From NCBI RefSeq assembly GCF_037414475.1, contig NZ_CP147913.1:1736001-1800000 (forward strand): a DNA stretch of 64,000 bases. The letters run 5' to 3'. The position numbers and the translations under genes were made by a program. Under the pieces are notes generated by a model. It searched no databases. It had not been told where the DNA came from and worked only from the letters and a program-made list of their open reading frames with translations. Below are positions 1-8,478 of this stretch, in pieces. Position 1 is the stretch's first letter. Each line of letters begins with the position of its first letter. The stretch is from Myxococcus stipitatus (GTDB taxonomy: Bacteria > Myxococcota > Myxococcia > Myxococcales > Myxococcaceae).

Positions 1-1
1 C

Positions 2-478
2 CCACTCGCCGAGACCTACCAGCGGGAGATCAAGCTCAGCCGTTGGTTGTTCGCGCGCATCGGAGAGGCGTTCCCCGGCACGCCACAGGGCACGTCGCTG
101 GACGAACTGGCGCAGCTGGATTCCGCCGAGCAGGCCACGAGCCGGCGGCGACTGGCCGAGTTCTTCGCGCACGGGCTGCCGGCGGATGCGGTCGTGGCGG
201 AGCCCATTTGCAGCGAGCTCGCGGACGTCGCGGCCAGCGCGTTCGCGTTTGAGCGCCGGTGCCTGCGCGTCGTCGAGCGCGAGCAGGCGATGCTGAACCA
301 GCGGCTCCGGCGCCCGGACCACCCTCTGACCGGCGTAGACCTGGCTGTGTTCACGCGACCGCGCAATGGCCCCCCGTTGGCGGAGACCCTCGCGCGCGGA
401 TTGGGTGTCTCGGTCACCAGCAACTCTGGCTCGACCGTGCTGGGCTATGGTGAGAGCAGCCTCACGTTGAAGGACTAG
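2..478 (+). CDS. Unrecognised protein, 3' part only
   Basis: The reading frame is open from the left edge (frame starting at base 2) to a TAG at 476-478, so the N-terminus lies outside the window. About 158 residues are visible. The segment is mostly charged and alanine-rich, predicted helical, and ends in a Gly/Ser-rich stretch (GLGVSVTSNSGSTVLGYGES). I see no signal peptide, membrane segment or catalytic motif, and I do not recognise the family. The next gene begins 8 bases downstream on the same strand with a good ribosome site that overlaps this stop, so the two are probably co-transcribed. High third-position G+C supports real coding. Confidence 0.6.
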   Translation, partial: PLAETYQREIKLSRWLFARIGEAFPGTPQGTSLDELAQLDSAEQATSRRRLAEFFAHGLPADAVVAEPICSELADVAASAFAFERRCLRVVEREQAMLNQRLRRPDHPLTGVDLAVFTRPRNGPPLAETLARGLGVSVTSNSGSTVLGYGESSLTLKD

Positions 479-486
479 AGGATTCG

Positions 487-1500
487 ATGCATCCAGAGCT
501 CGTCCGCCGCTTCCACGAACCGATTCGCGATGAGGCTGCGCGCCGGTATGGCCTGTCGCCCGAGCAGCTCACGGAGCTCGTCGCCTTCGAGAACTTCGTC
601 TACGAGGCGGAGAACGACGATGGCGAGGGCCTTATCTTGCGCATCTCGCACAGCACGCGGCGAACGCTCGACTACACGTTGGGCGAGGTCGAGTTCGTTC
701 GCTATCTGGCCGCCGCGCGCATTCCCATCGCCTCGCCGGTCCTCTCCGATTCGGGGCAGTTCGTGGAGCGGATCGAAGACCGCGAGCCCGGCGGCTACTT
801 CGTCGTCACCGCGTTCGAGCGCGCGCCGGGCATCGTCTTCGACGACGCGCCTCCGCTCAAGGAGCGCTACTGGAAGGCCCCCCTGTTCCGCGACCTGGGG
901 CGACTGTTCGCGCGGCTCCACAACCGCGCCGAGACCTATGCGCCTTCGAGCCCCAAGCTCAAGCGCCAGGAATGGCATGAGTACGACGTGGTCGACATCG
1001 ACCGGTTCGCGCCCCCCGAGGAGAAGCTCGTTCGCGAGCGCACCGCGGCGATCATCGCGCGATTGAACCGGCTCCCGCGAACACCGGAGAGCTACGGGCT
1101 GATCCACGCCGATCTCCACATGCACAACTTCTGCTTCGCCGAAGGGAATGTCACCGCGTTCGACTTCGACAACTGCGAGTACGCGTGGTTCGTCAAGGAC
1201 ATCGCGGTCCTCCTCTTCTACATCGCGCGAGGTGAGGCGCGAGAGGCGCGCGACGAAGCGGTCGCAGCGTTCCTGGGGCCGTTCCTCGAAGGGTATCGGG
1301 AGCTTCGACGGATGGATCGCGAGTGGCTCGCGGCCGTGCCGGACCTGCTCGCGCTCCAGCGCTCGATGAACTACGCGCTGTTCCACCAGTATCGCGACCC
1401 GGCCGTGCTCGACGAGAGCACGCTCGACCGGTGGGGGCGGTTCCGGCGCGACATCGAAGGGGACGTACCGGTCCTGCAGATTGATTTCAGCGCATTCTGA
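487..1500 (+). CDS. APH/choline-kinase-family phosphotransferase
   Basis: A 337-residue soluble protein of the aminoglycoside-phosphotransferase-like kinase fold. The catalytic loop GLIHADLHMHNF (about residues 204-215) supplies the usual HxDxxxxN residues, and the following FDFDN supplies the metal-binding Asp. The N-lobe has a hydrophobic strand pattern (LTELVAFENFVYE, GLILRISHS) typical of the nucleotide-binding lobe. Length fits the family. The ATG at 487 follows an AGAGGA ribosome site. Members phosphorylate small molecules such as antibiotics, homoserine or sugars, or act as stress kinases; the substrate cannot be told from sequence. It is probably co-transcribed with the partial gene 8 bases upstream, and it converges on the alkyltransferase gene. 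Confidence 0.85.
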   Translation: MHPELVRRFHEPIRDEAARRYGLSPEQLTELVAFENFVYEAENDDGEGLILRISHSTRRTLDYTLGEVEFVRYLAAARIPIASPVLSDSGQFVERIEDREPGGYFVVTAFERAPGIVFDDAPPLKERYWKAPLFRDLGRLFARLHNRAETYAPSSPKLKRQEWHEYDVVDIDRFAPPEEKLVRERTAAIIARLNRLPRTPESYGLIHADLHMHNFCFAEGNVTAFDFDNCEYAWFVKDIAVLLFYIARGEAREARDEAVAAFLGPFLEGYRELRRMDREWLAAVPDLLALQRSMNYALFHQYRDPAVLDESTLDRWGRFRRDIEGDVPVLQIDFSAF

Positions 1501-1502
1501 TT

Positions 1503-2015
1503 TCAGCGCAGAACGAGCACCTCTTGGCGAGGCATCGCTCCTTCCAGCTGGAGTAGGAACTGCTTGGTCGGCAAGCCTCCGCCGAAACCGGTGAGGCTGC
1601 CGTTTGCGCCGATCACGCGATGACAAGGCAGCACGATGGGAATCGGATTGCGCCCATTCGCCGCGCCCACTGCGCGCGTCGCCGTGGGTCTGTCCACGCG
1701 CTGCGCGAGTTCGGCGTAACTGATCGTGCCGCCAAATGGAATGTTGGCGAGTTCCAACCACACCTGGCGCTGGAACTGCGTCCCCTGCGGCGCCAGAGGC
1801 AGCTCGAACCCCCGGCGTTTGCCCGCGAAGTATTCGTCCAGTTGCTTCTGAGTGTCCCGCAGCACCGGGTGGTCACCTTCATGCCAATCCTCGGTACGAC
1901 GCATCGGGTGGCGCGGTGTATGGAACTCGATCAGCCGCAGGCCCGCGTCATTTCCGGCAATCAGCAACGCCCCGACCGGGCTTTCGATGTGGCGATAGAT
2001 CACGTTGCTTTGCAT
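1503..2015 (-). CDS. ogt: Methylated-DNA--[protein]-cysteine S-methyltransferase
   Basis: A 170-residue suicide repair protein that transfers O6-alkyl groups from guanine to its own cysteine. The active-site motif VLPCHRVIG is present, with helix-turn-helix residues before it (YAELAQRVDRPTATRAVGAA) and the C-terminal LTGFGGGLPTKQFLLQLE typical of Ogt/MGMT. I chose the ATG at 2015 (MQSNVIYRH): it follows a GGGGA-rich ribosome site and starts where homologous proteins usually begin. The frame is open upstream to 2111, but those residues overlap the broken alkA remnant. In many bacteria ogt follows alkA, so this looks like a surviving gene of a disrupted alkylation-repair pair. Confidence 0.93.
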   Translation of the reverse strand: MQSNVIYRHIESPVGALLIAGNDAGLRLIEFHTPRHPMRRTEDWHEGDHPVLRDTQKQLDEYFAGKRRGFELPLAPQGTQFQRQVWLELANIPFGGTISYAELAQRVDRPTATRAVGAANGRNPIPIVLPCHRVIGANGSLTGFGGGLPTKQFLLQLEGAMPRQEVLVLR

Positions 2016-2098
2016 GACACGGTCCCCTTCCCCTTCCTGGAGGGTGCGCTCTTGGGCGGCGTGCGATTGAGCATGGATGTGGCCTTTGCGGGCCCCAT

Positions 2099-2215
2099 CG
2101 AATCCTGCCACAGGTGAATCACCGCATAGGCGCGCCAGGGACGCCAGGTTTCCGCTCGCGCGGTCAGCGCCTTCGCGCTCATGTGGAGACGACCTTCAGG
2201 ATGCGCGGGTCTTGG
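2099..2215 (-). pseudogene. alkA remnant (3-methyladenine DNA glycosylase, C-terminal end only)
   Basis: About 39 residues survive, containing ALTARAETWRPWRAYAVIHLW, which matches the conserved C-terminal end of AlkA/Ada-type DNA-3-methyladenine glycosylases (RAExWRPWRAYAxxHLW). The catalytic Asp and helix-hairpin-helix of the enzyme are absent. The frame continues upstream directly into a transposase fragment, so the 5' part of the gene was replaced. It lies immediately upstream of ogt on the same strand, the usual alkA-ogt order. I recognise the motif by eye; no alignment was run. Confidence 0.6.
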
Positions 2216-2248
2216 CTCCACGCGAGCGCGGAGTCGCGCGGGATTGGA

Positions 2249-2392
2249 GGGGCCGTTGTCGGTCAGCCATTCGATGGGGTGCGGCGTCACGCGGCTCCCC
2301 GCTCCGAAACGGTATTCCAGCGTCTCGGCCATCAAGTCCCGCACCAGCTCGCCCGTCAGCGCGCCCGTGGTGGCCACGAAGCGCATGGGTCG
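2249..2392 (-). mobile_element. IS3-family transposase fragment (OrfB core)
   Basis: About 48 residues resemble the integrase core of IS3-family OrfB: VRDLMAETLEYRFG followed by PHPIEWLTDNG, the region carrying the second catalytic Asp (usually WLSDNGS). The remainder of the element is missing on both sides. The fragment is fused in frame to the alkA remnant downstream, giving a 153-codon chimeric ORF (2461 down to 2000) that is unlikely to be functional. Confidence 0.55.
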
Positions 2393-2477
2393 TGTCCCTA
2401 TAAGTGTGTAGTCGGCGAACAGGGGTGAGCGGGAAAGAGGGAAGCTCCTCGGAGAAACCAACCGAGACGGTCTCCCC

Positions 2478-3759
2478 CTGGTAGGCAGGGCACCCGTACG
2501 ATAGGTCTATGAAATGACGAGAGTGAGAAGGTGGGTGCGGTAGGCATCGTCATGCCCTGCCTGACGGACGCGCCTGGGCAGGCTGGCCTTGTATGTGGTG
2601 TCAGTCTTCAGCACTGCAAGGGCAGCTCGGCGTACTACCGCGAGGTTCTGTGCGCCGGGGCCATTGTGGATACGAGTGGCATCCTCATGCAGCACAACGT
2701 CCAGGCGCTGATGCAACCCATTCTCCACTTCCCAGTGCGCACGCACGAAGGTCGCCATGGCTTCGGCCTTGGTGGGATTGAGGGTGCTGACGAAGAAATG
2801 TGGCTCGATGCTTGTCTTTGAGCCGTTTGGGGTGACCGCAGTACGCTCTCGAACGAGCGCCAACACACTCCTTGCGTGTGGAAGGTAGCTCCACACTCTG
2901 GGGAAGTGCTTCACGTCAAACGCCCAACCACGCCGCCGCTCTTCTCGCCCATGGCCAGCCTCCTCCCCTCCGTCCGTGCGCGAGTCGCACAAGGACTCCG
3001 CGCGCTCTTCATTCAACACCTCTTTGTTGCCAGCGATGCACAGCGCCTCGCGCACCGTCCCGTGCGAGGGCCCACGGTTGCCCTTAAGGGACAGGACATA
3101 TTCTCCCCCTGCGGCCACGATGCTGTCGGCCAGTGCGCCCGTCAGGAGGTTGGCATCCCCTGTTACCACGGTGTCAGTGAGTTCCAGCAGGCTCAGCAGG
3201 TCTGCGGCGACCGCCGCCTCGGCCGAGGCGCCACCTGGTGCGGGCGCAAGCCCCACCAGCAGGCTGTCGCGTCCCTCCACCAGAAACGTGTGAACAAGGT
3301 GCATGGGCACGCTCGGTGCGCCCGGTGTCCGTGCGCCCTGCAGACTCTTGCCGTCTACTGCCACCTGCTGCACCCCGTTCACGGGCAACGCTCGTCGTGC
3401 CGCCACATCCCGCATCCAGGCAGAGAAGCCCTCTGCGAAGAGGTCCACGTCCAGCATCCCCATGACGCGCTCCAGGGTGTCGGCGGACGGCGTCCCCTCC
3501 CCATCCCAAGGGCACAGCGTTCGCAACCATGCTTCCTTCAGTCGCGCGAAGTCCGCAGCCCCCTGCCAGCCTGGCATGTCACTCAGCGCCGCTCCGAAGA
3601 CGATGAGCAGTAGCAACTCAAGCGGAAAGACCACTTTGTGCGCATGCCTCCGCGGGTCCTCCACGGCGGCAAAGCGCGCAAAGAGTAGCAGGGACATCTC
3701 TTCATTCGAGGGCATCTCTTTCGTCCGGGTCATGGCAACAGTGCACCCAACCCTACCTG
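2478..3759 (-). mobile_element. ISAs1-family insertion sequence
   Basis: The element carries one intact ISAs1-type transposase gene. Candidate ends are GGTAGG at 2480-2485 and its inverse CCTACC at 3752-3757, with only weak further matching (GG and C positions), so the boundaries are approximate. I could not find a convincing target-site duplication. It lies between the alkA/IS3 remnant and a truncated IS256-type transposase, showing repeated insertion at this spot. Confidence 0.65.
2507..3733 (-). CDS. ISAs1 family transposase
   Basis: A 408-residue DDE transposase. The N-terminal DDE_Tnp_1-associated region (VFPLELLLLIVFGAALSDM) is followed by the first Asp in VAVDGKSLQGA, the second in VTGDANLLTG, and the C-terminal catalytic Glu in the HWEVENGLHQRLDVVLHED block, all typical of the ISAs1 (H-repeat) family. 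The protein appears full length and uninterrupted, so it may be active. The ATG at 3733 is near the right element end. It catalyses cut-and-paste movement of its own element. Confidence 0.9.
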   Translation of the reverse strand: MTRTKEMPSNEEMSLLLFARFAAVEDPRRHAHKVVFPLELLLLIVFGAALSDMPGWQGAADFARLKEAWLRTLCPWDGEGTPSADTLERVMGMLDVDLFAEGFSAWMRDVAARRALPVNGVQQVAVDGKSLQGARTPGAPSVPMHLVHTFLVEGRDSLLVGLAPAPGGASAEAAVAADLLSLLELTDTVVTGDANLLTGALADSIVAAGGEYVLSLKGNRGPSHGTVREALCIAGNKEVLNEERAESLCDSRTDGGEEAGHGREERRRGWAFDVKHFPRVWSYLPHARSVLALVRERTAVTPNGSKTSIEPHFFVSTLNPTKAEAMATFVRAHWEVENGLHQRLDVVLHEDATRIHNGPGAQNLAVVRRAALAVLKTDTTYKASLPRRVRQAGHDDAYRTHLLTLVIS

Positions 3760-3856
3760 CGATCTGATGCCCACCCTCGCCCGCGACTTCCTAACAATTC
3801 CGATCATCTATCGTGCGGGTACCCTGCCCTGGCAGGGGAGCCGAGGAGTTCCCGTC

Positions 3857-4740
3857 GTGGACGATACCGAGTTTGCCGCGCCCTCGCACGAGGAGGTGCG
3901 CACCGACGAGCGCGCGTTCTTCCTGGGAGCCATCCGCATGACGCTGGAGATGTTGCTGGAGGAGGAGATTCGGGGCCTGGTGGGCGCGGGGCGCTGGCAG
4001 CAGGTGGCGGGGCGAAAGCACCAGCGCAATGGCAGCTATCTCCGTGGCTTGCTGACGTCCATGGGACATTTGGAGGTGGCCGTGCCCCGAACGAGGGCGA
4101 GCGGCTCCGCGGAGGCCGTGCTGGGCCGCTACAAGCGACGCAGCGAAGAGCTCGACGAGGCGATTACCAGCGAGTACGTCCAGGGCGGCTCGACGAGGAA
4201 GATGGGCCGAGTCACACGAGCACTCATGGGCGAGGAGGTTTCGCGCTCGACGGTGAGCCGGGTGATGAAGTCCCTCGAGGAGAAGGTAGAAGGCCTGCGC
4301 ACTCAGCCCCTCACCCAGGCCTTCCCCTACCTATACCTGGACGCCACCTTCCTGGACGCTCGGTGGGCGCGCACGGTGCAGAACGTCTCGGCCCTGGTTG
4401 CCTACGGCGTGGGCGAGGACGGGCACCGGCACCTGCTGGCCGTGACTCTGGGTGGCAGCGAGTCGCAGGACTCGTGGCTGGAGCTGCTTCGCCAACTGCT
4501 CGAGCGCGGCCTGAAGGGTGTGCGGCTTGTCATCGCCGACGGGCACGCGGGGCTGGCCGCCGCGGCCCGCCAGGCACTGCCCGAGGCCCAGCTCCAACGC
4601 TGCACGGTACACCTGACTCGGAACGTCCTCGGCAAGGCCCCCTGGCGCCTGCGTGGACGCCTCGGCAAGGAGACCTCGGCCGTCTTCGAGGCGCCAACTC
4701 TCCAGGACGCCAGGAAGCGCCTGGAGGCGCTCCAGTCTGG
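3857..4740 (+). pseudogene. IS256 family (mutator-type) transposase, C-terminally truncated
   Basis: About 295 residues match the IS256 family. They comprise the N-terminal DNA-binding part (ERAFFLGAIRMTLEMLLEEE, RNGSYLRGLLTSMG), the first catalytic Asp in YLYLDATFLDAR, the second in LVIADGHAGLAAA, and the CTVHLTRNVLG block. Homology stops near 4740 inside the insertion domain, so the third catalytic residue (Glu) and C-terminus are missing. The frame stays open to 5203, but that tail has no family features. The likely start is GTG 3857 after GAGGAG; the ATG at 3767 lies too far upstream. The element has probably lost its 3' end by deletion or by arrival of the neighbouring cassette. Confidence 0.75.
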
Positions 4741-5281
4741 CCCCTCTCAACCTGGCCATGTCGACTCTCCGGTAGCTCATCCGCGCGCGTCCCTGACCGC
4801 ACCGCGGGGGCGGTGCTCTTGGACTCACGAAGATGCACGGAACGACTGGCCGGGTAGGCGCTCACGCCACCTGCCAGCCGCGTTTCTTCCAACGGTCTTC
4901 CGGGGGGGAGCGGACCGCCGTCCCGACTGCTCCAACTCGCGGTCCGATTGGTCGCCCCCGCTACGAACAGCTTGGGTGACCCGCCTCTCATCCATTACCC
5001 CGGTCCGTCACGGCAGGGGGAACACCCGAGACTCAGGCCATATTTGCCGGCGTAGTTTTATTCGGCTTCGCCTCGTTCACGGATATTCCGGGCTGCTTCG
5101 ACGACCCTCCAGACGTCCATGGCGCTGGACCATTCCCCAAGAGTCAAAAAGGGGTCTTGCGCGAAACGGGCGATGGCGGCCCGCGACGAAGCTCAGTAAG
5201 TAGAGGAGAAGGAGGTTTCCTACCGGCCCCCACCTTGCATCATGGCGGTTGCGACACTGTGGGAGGAGGAAGGCATGGAAC
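4741..5281. other. Non-coding junction between IS256 remnant and methyltransferase
   Basis: About 540 bases follow the breakpoint of the IS256 transposase. The transposase frame continues to 5203, but its translation (rich in Arg, Ser, Pro and Trp) matches nothing I recognise. The antisense frames are equally featureless. The last 20 bases carry the GGGAGGAGGAAGG purine-rich ribosome site of the methyltransferase. Base composition shifts visibly from GC-rich to more AT-rich near 5050-5280, marking the left side of the restriction-modification cassette. Confidence 0.5.
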
Positions 5282-6586
5282 ATGAAGAGCGATACTAAGC
5301 GACGATCTCTTGTTCGGAGCGACCTAGGACAGGCATCGGGGCAGCTTGCTCTCAAACCAAATGCACGGGCAGAGGTTTTGAGTGCACAGAGGCTCACCGT
5401 TGCGGGGCTGTTCGCAGGGGTTGGTGGTATCGAACTCGGCTTACACCGGGCTGGACACCGCACCTCACTACTTTGCGAGAATGAGCCAGGAGCAAAGGCA
5501 GTTCTTGAATCACATTTCCCAAATGTAGCTCTGCACGGAGACGTTTGTACCCTCAAGACTCTGCCCAGCGACATCAATCTCGTGGCTGCTGGTTTCCCCT
5601 GTCAGGACCTCAGCCAAGCAGGAAAGACGGCAGGTATTGATGGAGATAAATCAGGCTTAATTGGGCATGTGTTCCGCCTCATTGCAGGAAAGCCTATCAG
5701 GTGGCTTCTCTTGGAGAATGTCCCGTTCATGCTCCAACTAGCGAGGGGGCGGGCACTAGAGGTCATTGTAGGAACGCTTGAGCAACTGAAGTACAAGTGG
5801 GCATACCGCGTAGTAGACTCTCGTGCTTTTGGTGTCCCACAGAGGCGCGAGCGAGTGTATCTCCTAGCGTCTCAGACCGAAGATCCCCGAAGCGTCTTGT
5901 TTGCAGATGAAGCTGGAGAACCAGATAGCCTAAAATGGACGCGCCGCCGCTCATTTGGCTTCTATTGGACAGAGGGGACACGTGGGTTAGGGGCCGCAGT
6001 GGAGGCAGTACCCACACTCAAAGGCGGGTCAACAATCGGCATCCCCTCCCCCCCGGCCATCATTCTACCTGGAGGCAGAATCGTCACCCCAAGCATCAAC
6101 GACGCTGAACGCATGCAGGGGTTTCCCTCTGACTGGACTGCGCCTGCTTCGAATGTTGCTCGTTCATCTCATCGCTGGAAGCTCATCGGGAACGCCGTTA
6201 CAGTGGACGTGGCCGAGTGGATTGGCAGCCGACTCGCTGCTCCAGGCGACTACAATGGCAGTCAAGATTCCCTTCTTCGAATTGGTACCAGTCCGTGGCC
6301 ACGAGCGGCGTACAACGTGGGGGAAGGGAGATTCATTGCTTCGCTTTCGTCCTATCCCCTTCACGTGGAGAGATGTCCACTTCATCACTTCCTGGAGCAA
6401 CCCCGCGCACTACTCTCGGAAAGAGCCACTCGCGGCTTCTACTCGCGAGCGAAACAAAGCACGTTGAACTTCCCGCCTGGATTCCTGGACTCAGTGCGGG
6501 CACACCTGGACCGGATGGAGCGCAATGCCTACGCCAAAGACGTTCCAAAGGAAGGGCAAAACGAGTCCACGCAGGCAGTCCCCTAA
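5282..6586 (+). CDS. DNA (cytosine-5-)-methyltransferase
   Basis: A 434-residue type II C5-methyltransferase. Motif I is GLFAGVGGIELGL, motif IV is GFPCQDLSQAG with the catalytic Cys in Pro-Cys, motif VI is ENVP, motif VIII is QRRERVYLLAS, motif IX includes ERMQGFP and motif X is IGNAVTVDVAEW. All are in the canonical order, with the variable target-recognition region between VIII and IX. An extra C-terminal 90 residues follow motif X. The ATG at 5282 lies behind a GGGAGGAGG stretch; a TTG 33 bases upstream is in frame but less likely. The 3' end overlaps vsr by 62 bases. Composition is AT-richer than the flanking genes, suggesting horizontal arrival. It presumably protects host DNA from the convergent putative endonuclease. 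Confidence 0.93.
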   Translation: MKSDTKRRSLVRSDLGQASGQLALKPNARAEVLSAQRLTVAGLFAGVGGIELGLHRAGHRTSLLCENEPGAKAVLESHFPNVALHGDVCTLKTLPSDINLVAAGFPCQDLSQAGKTAGIDGDKSGLIGHVFRLIAGKPIRWLLLENVPFMLQLARGRALEVIVGTLEQLKYKWAYRVVDSRAFGVPQRRERVYLLASQTEDPRSVLFADEAGEPDSLKWTRRRSFGFYWTEGTRGLGAAVEAVPTLKGGSTIGIPSPPAIILPGGRIVTPSINDAERMQGFPSDWTAPASNVARSSHRWKLIGNAVTVDVAEWIGSRLAAPGDYNGSQDSLLRIGTSPWPRAAYNVGEGRFIASLSSYPLHVERCPLHHFLEQPRALLSERATRGFYSRAKQSTLNFPPGFLDSVRAHLDRMERNAYAKDVPKEGQNESTQAVP

Positions 6587-7055
6587 GACAATCACTCCCA
6601 CACATGTTCTTGCGGTGGACCCAAGGGACTCAGCACGCCTAGGGGGAATTCGACAGAGCAACACAAACATTGAACGACAAACACAGTTAATCTTGCACTC
6701 ACTGGGGCTGCGTTTCAGGACAAAGAATCGCAGTCTTCCTGGCTCACCAGACTTGGCTAATCACCAGGAGCGGTGGGCTATTTTCGTTCATGGATGTTAT
6801 TGGCACTCGCATCAGGGCTGTCCACGAGCCACCATACCTAAACGCAATCGGGATTTCTGGTTGGCGAAATTTGAAGCCAATAGGGCCAGAGATGCCCGAG
6901 CACTTCGCTCCCTTAGACGATGCGGTTATCGCGCCGTGGTTGTATGGGAATGCCAGTTGCACAGTGCGCCAGAGCGCGTCCGAAAGCGACTTGCACGACT
7001 ACTGCTCGAACAACGAATACGTGTATCAGACGAGGTCTCGACAGACCTCCACTGA
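6525..7055 (+). CDS. vsr: Very short patch repair endonuclease
   Basis: A 176-residue Vsr nickase, which cuts 5' of the T in T:G mismatches that arise when 5-methylcytosine deaminates. Signature segments are FRTKNRSLPGSPDL (with the catalytic Asp), AIFVHGCYWHSHQGC (zinc and catalytic His residues), RDFWLAKFEANRARD and VVVWECQL, in the family order and spacing. The first 40 residues are basic and low in conserved features. It overlaps the methyltransferase by 62 bases, an arrangement known for C5-methyltransferase/vsr pairs, and shares its AT-richer composition. The start codon is ATG 6525; a slightly later start cannot be excluded. Confidence 0.93.
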   Translation: MPTPKTFQRKGKTSPRRQSPKTITPTHVLAVDPRDSARLGGIRQSNTNIERQTQLILHSLGLRFRTKNRSLPGSPDLANHQERWAIFVHGCYWHSHQGCPRATIPKRNRDFWLAKFEANRARDARALRSLRRCGYRAVVVWECQLHSAPERVRKRLARLLLEQRIRVSDEVSTDLH

Positions 7056-7135
7056 GTGGATAACCGAATGATCCAGTCGACTCGCGGCCATCGACATCTC
7101 AGTGAAACTAGTGAATCTCCGACTACGCCACTAGG

Positions 7136-7978
7136 TCACCGGGAAGGATATCGATTCTCATAGATTTGGGCGGCCCGACGGATCATCTGATCATAATGAT
7201 CTATCTCGCCACCTTGCGGGGCCGGCGGCCCCGCGACAATCCGCAAGTCACTCCCGTCATTGGAGCAAGACACAGCGGTAATCCCGACGGCATCGAATCC
7301 AGGTTCAGTTGAACCAGCCCTACGAGGTAATTCGCGAACCTTGTTGATAACTCGGATAGAGTCTTCGGGCTGCCGATGTCGAGAGACAGCTGGACGACCT
7401 GGGCTTTGAAATTTGTCAGCCACATTGACCAGGACGAGCCCAATCGCGATTGCAAACTCAGTGTTTCCGTGAATCGTAGAATGCGACGAATTGAGCTCAT
7501 CATAGAGGCGCGGCAACGCCTTGACGTGCGCAGTCATTGCCGCCTTCGCTTCTAGCGCAATTCTCACAGTGCCTACTGGTGCTTCCGGGATGTCAGGAAG
7601 GAGTTCTAGTGCGTATTGCTCTTCGGGAGATGGCTCTATGCCGTAGCGATTGCTCAGAGCGCGAAAACTTCCATGCCGCTTCCCCGCAACAGGTGTTCCG
7701 GGAGTACAGAGCACGAGATCCAAGTTTTTCTTTCGGTTGAGTCGAAAGTCGACCATCTCGTGATTAATTCCAAAGGCAAGCTTTCCGGCTCGAACGTGCT
7801 GCGCCAAGACGTCGGACGTTCGAAGGAGATCAAACAAGATCCCCCAGCAAGCCACCTTGGAATGGCGGTCACTTCGGGGGTGATACTGCCAGAGCGTGCC
7901 ATTGGCTCCCATCGGGGCTGGGACGCTTAAGGTTCGGGCCAAGATGGACGGACCGTACATGCAGGCATCATCGTCCAC
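7136..7978 (-). CDS. Putative type II restriction endonuclease (PD-(D/E)xK)
   Basis: A 280-residue protein convergent with the methyltransferase/vsr pair. I do not recognise a named enzyme, but Asp87 in NLDLVLC and Glu143/Lys145 in RIALEAKAAMTAH fit the D...ExK arrangement of PD-(D/E)xK nucleases. The stretch after it (HVKALPRLYDELNSSH, then GLVLVNVADKFQSP) resembles a group of restriction-endonuclease-like proteins often found near methyltransferases or phage genes. The GTG start at 7978 follows AGGGGGAAAA. Composition is as AT-rich as its partner genes. The simplest reading is the cognate cutting enzyme of this restriction-modification cassette. Function rests on context and on the ExK motif. 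Confidence 0.65.
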   Translation of the reverse strand: MDDDACMYGPSILARTLSVPAPMGANGTLWQYHPRSDRHSKVACWGILFDLLRTSDVLAQHVRAGKLAFGINHEMVDFRLNRKKNLDLVLCTPGTPVAGKRHGSFRALSNRYGIEPSPEEQYALELLPDIPEAPVGTVRIALEAKAAMTAHVKALPRLYDELNSSHSTIHGNTEFAIAIGLVLVNVADKFQSPGRPAVSRHRQPEDSIRVINKVRELPRRAGSTEPGFDAVGITAVSCSNDGSDLRIVAGPPAPQGGEIDHYDQMIRRAAQIYENRYPSR

Positions 7979-8170
7979 TTTTCCCCCTAATGGGCGAGAA
8001 ACTCGCTGCTCGCGCAGTTCAACGATGGATTTCTAGCCGCCCCCCGTGCAGGGGACACTGAGCAAATTGAGTCGCTCAGTTCACCTCCAATCGGACAAAC
8101 GCGATGGACTGTAGCAACCTAGCTTTCACCCAAATCGTCCGCTGGAAAGAGCCCTCTATAAAGCCCAAAA

Positions 8171-8204
8171 AGAAGGCCCCACCAGCTTCCTGGCGGGGCC
8201 TTCT
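8171..8204 (-). terminator. Rho-independent terminator of tRNA-Asn
   Basis: AGAAGGCCCC (8171-8180) pairs perfectly with GGGGCCTTCT (8195-8204) around a 14-base loop. Read on the minus strand, the stem is followed by TTTTGGGC, so it ends the tRNA-Asn transcript about 10 bases after its 3' end. Confidence 0.8.
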
Positions 8205-8213
8205 CTTCTTCAG

Positions 8214-8286
8214 CTCCCTGACGTGGACTCGAACCACGGACCTAGTGATTAACAGTCACCCGCTCTACCGGCTGAGCTATCAGGGA
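8214..8286 (-). tRNA. tRNA-Asn (anticodon GTT)
   Basis: Read on the minus strand, the 7-base acceptor arm TCCCTGA (8286-8280) pairs with TCAGGGA (8221-8215), with discriminator G at 8214. The D-arm GCTCAGCCGGTAGAGC, anticodon loop CTGTTAA with GTT, and T-arm GGTTCGAGTCC are all standard. CCA is not encoded. It directly adjoins the restriction-modification island; tRNA genes are common integration borders, but I found no integrase or repeated tRNA end here. Confidence 0.96.
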
Positions 8287-8478
8287 ATATGTCCTCGCTG
8301 TGGTACGGCGCCGCAGCGATGACGCGCTTTCTAGAGAACGGAGCCGCCCCTGTCAACAGTCCCGTTTGATCCACTCTCCCGGCTCCTCCACCAACCGTGG
8401 TCCGCCCTGGCCGGACTCGCCCCCATCACCTCCCAGGCCCTCTCCCTCGTCCTCTCGGGAACCCCCGCCGAGCGTGTC

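Noticed and set aside
4741..5203. C-terminal extension of the IS256-type transposase frame
   Set aside because: The translation after about 4740 loses all family similarity and the catalytic Glu region is absent, so it is treated as non-coding junction sequence.
8214..8286. tRNA-Asn as an attachment site of an integrated island
   Set aside because: No integrase gene and no repeated tRNA 3' end were found on the other side of the cassette.
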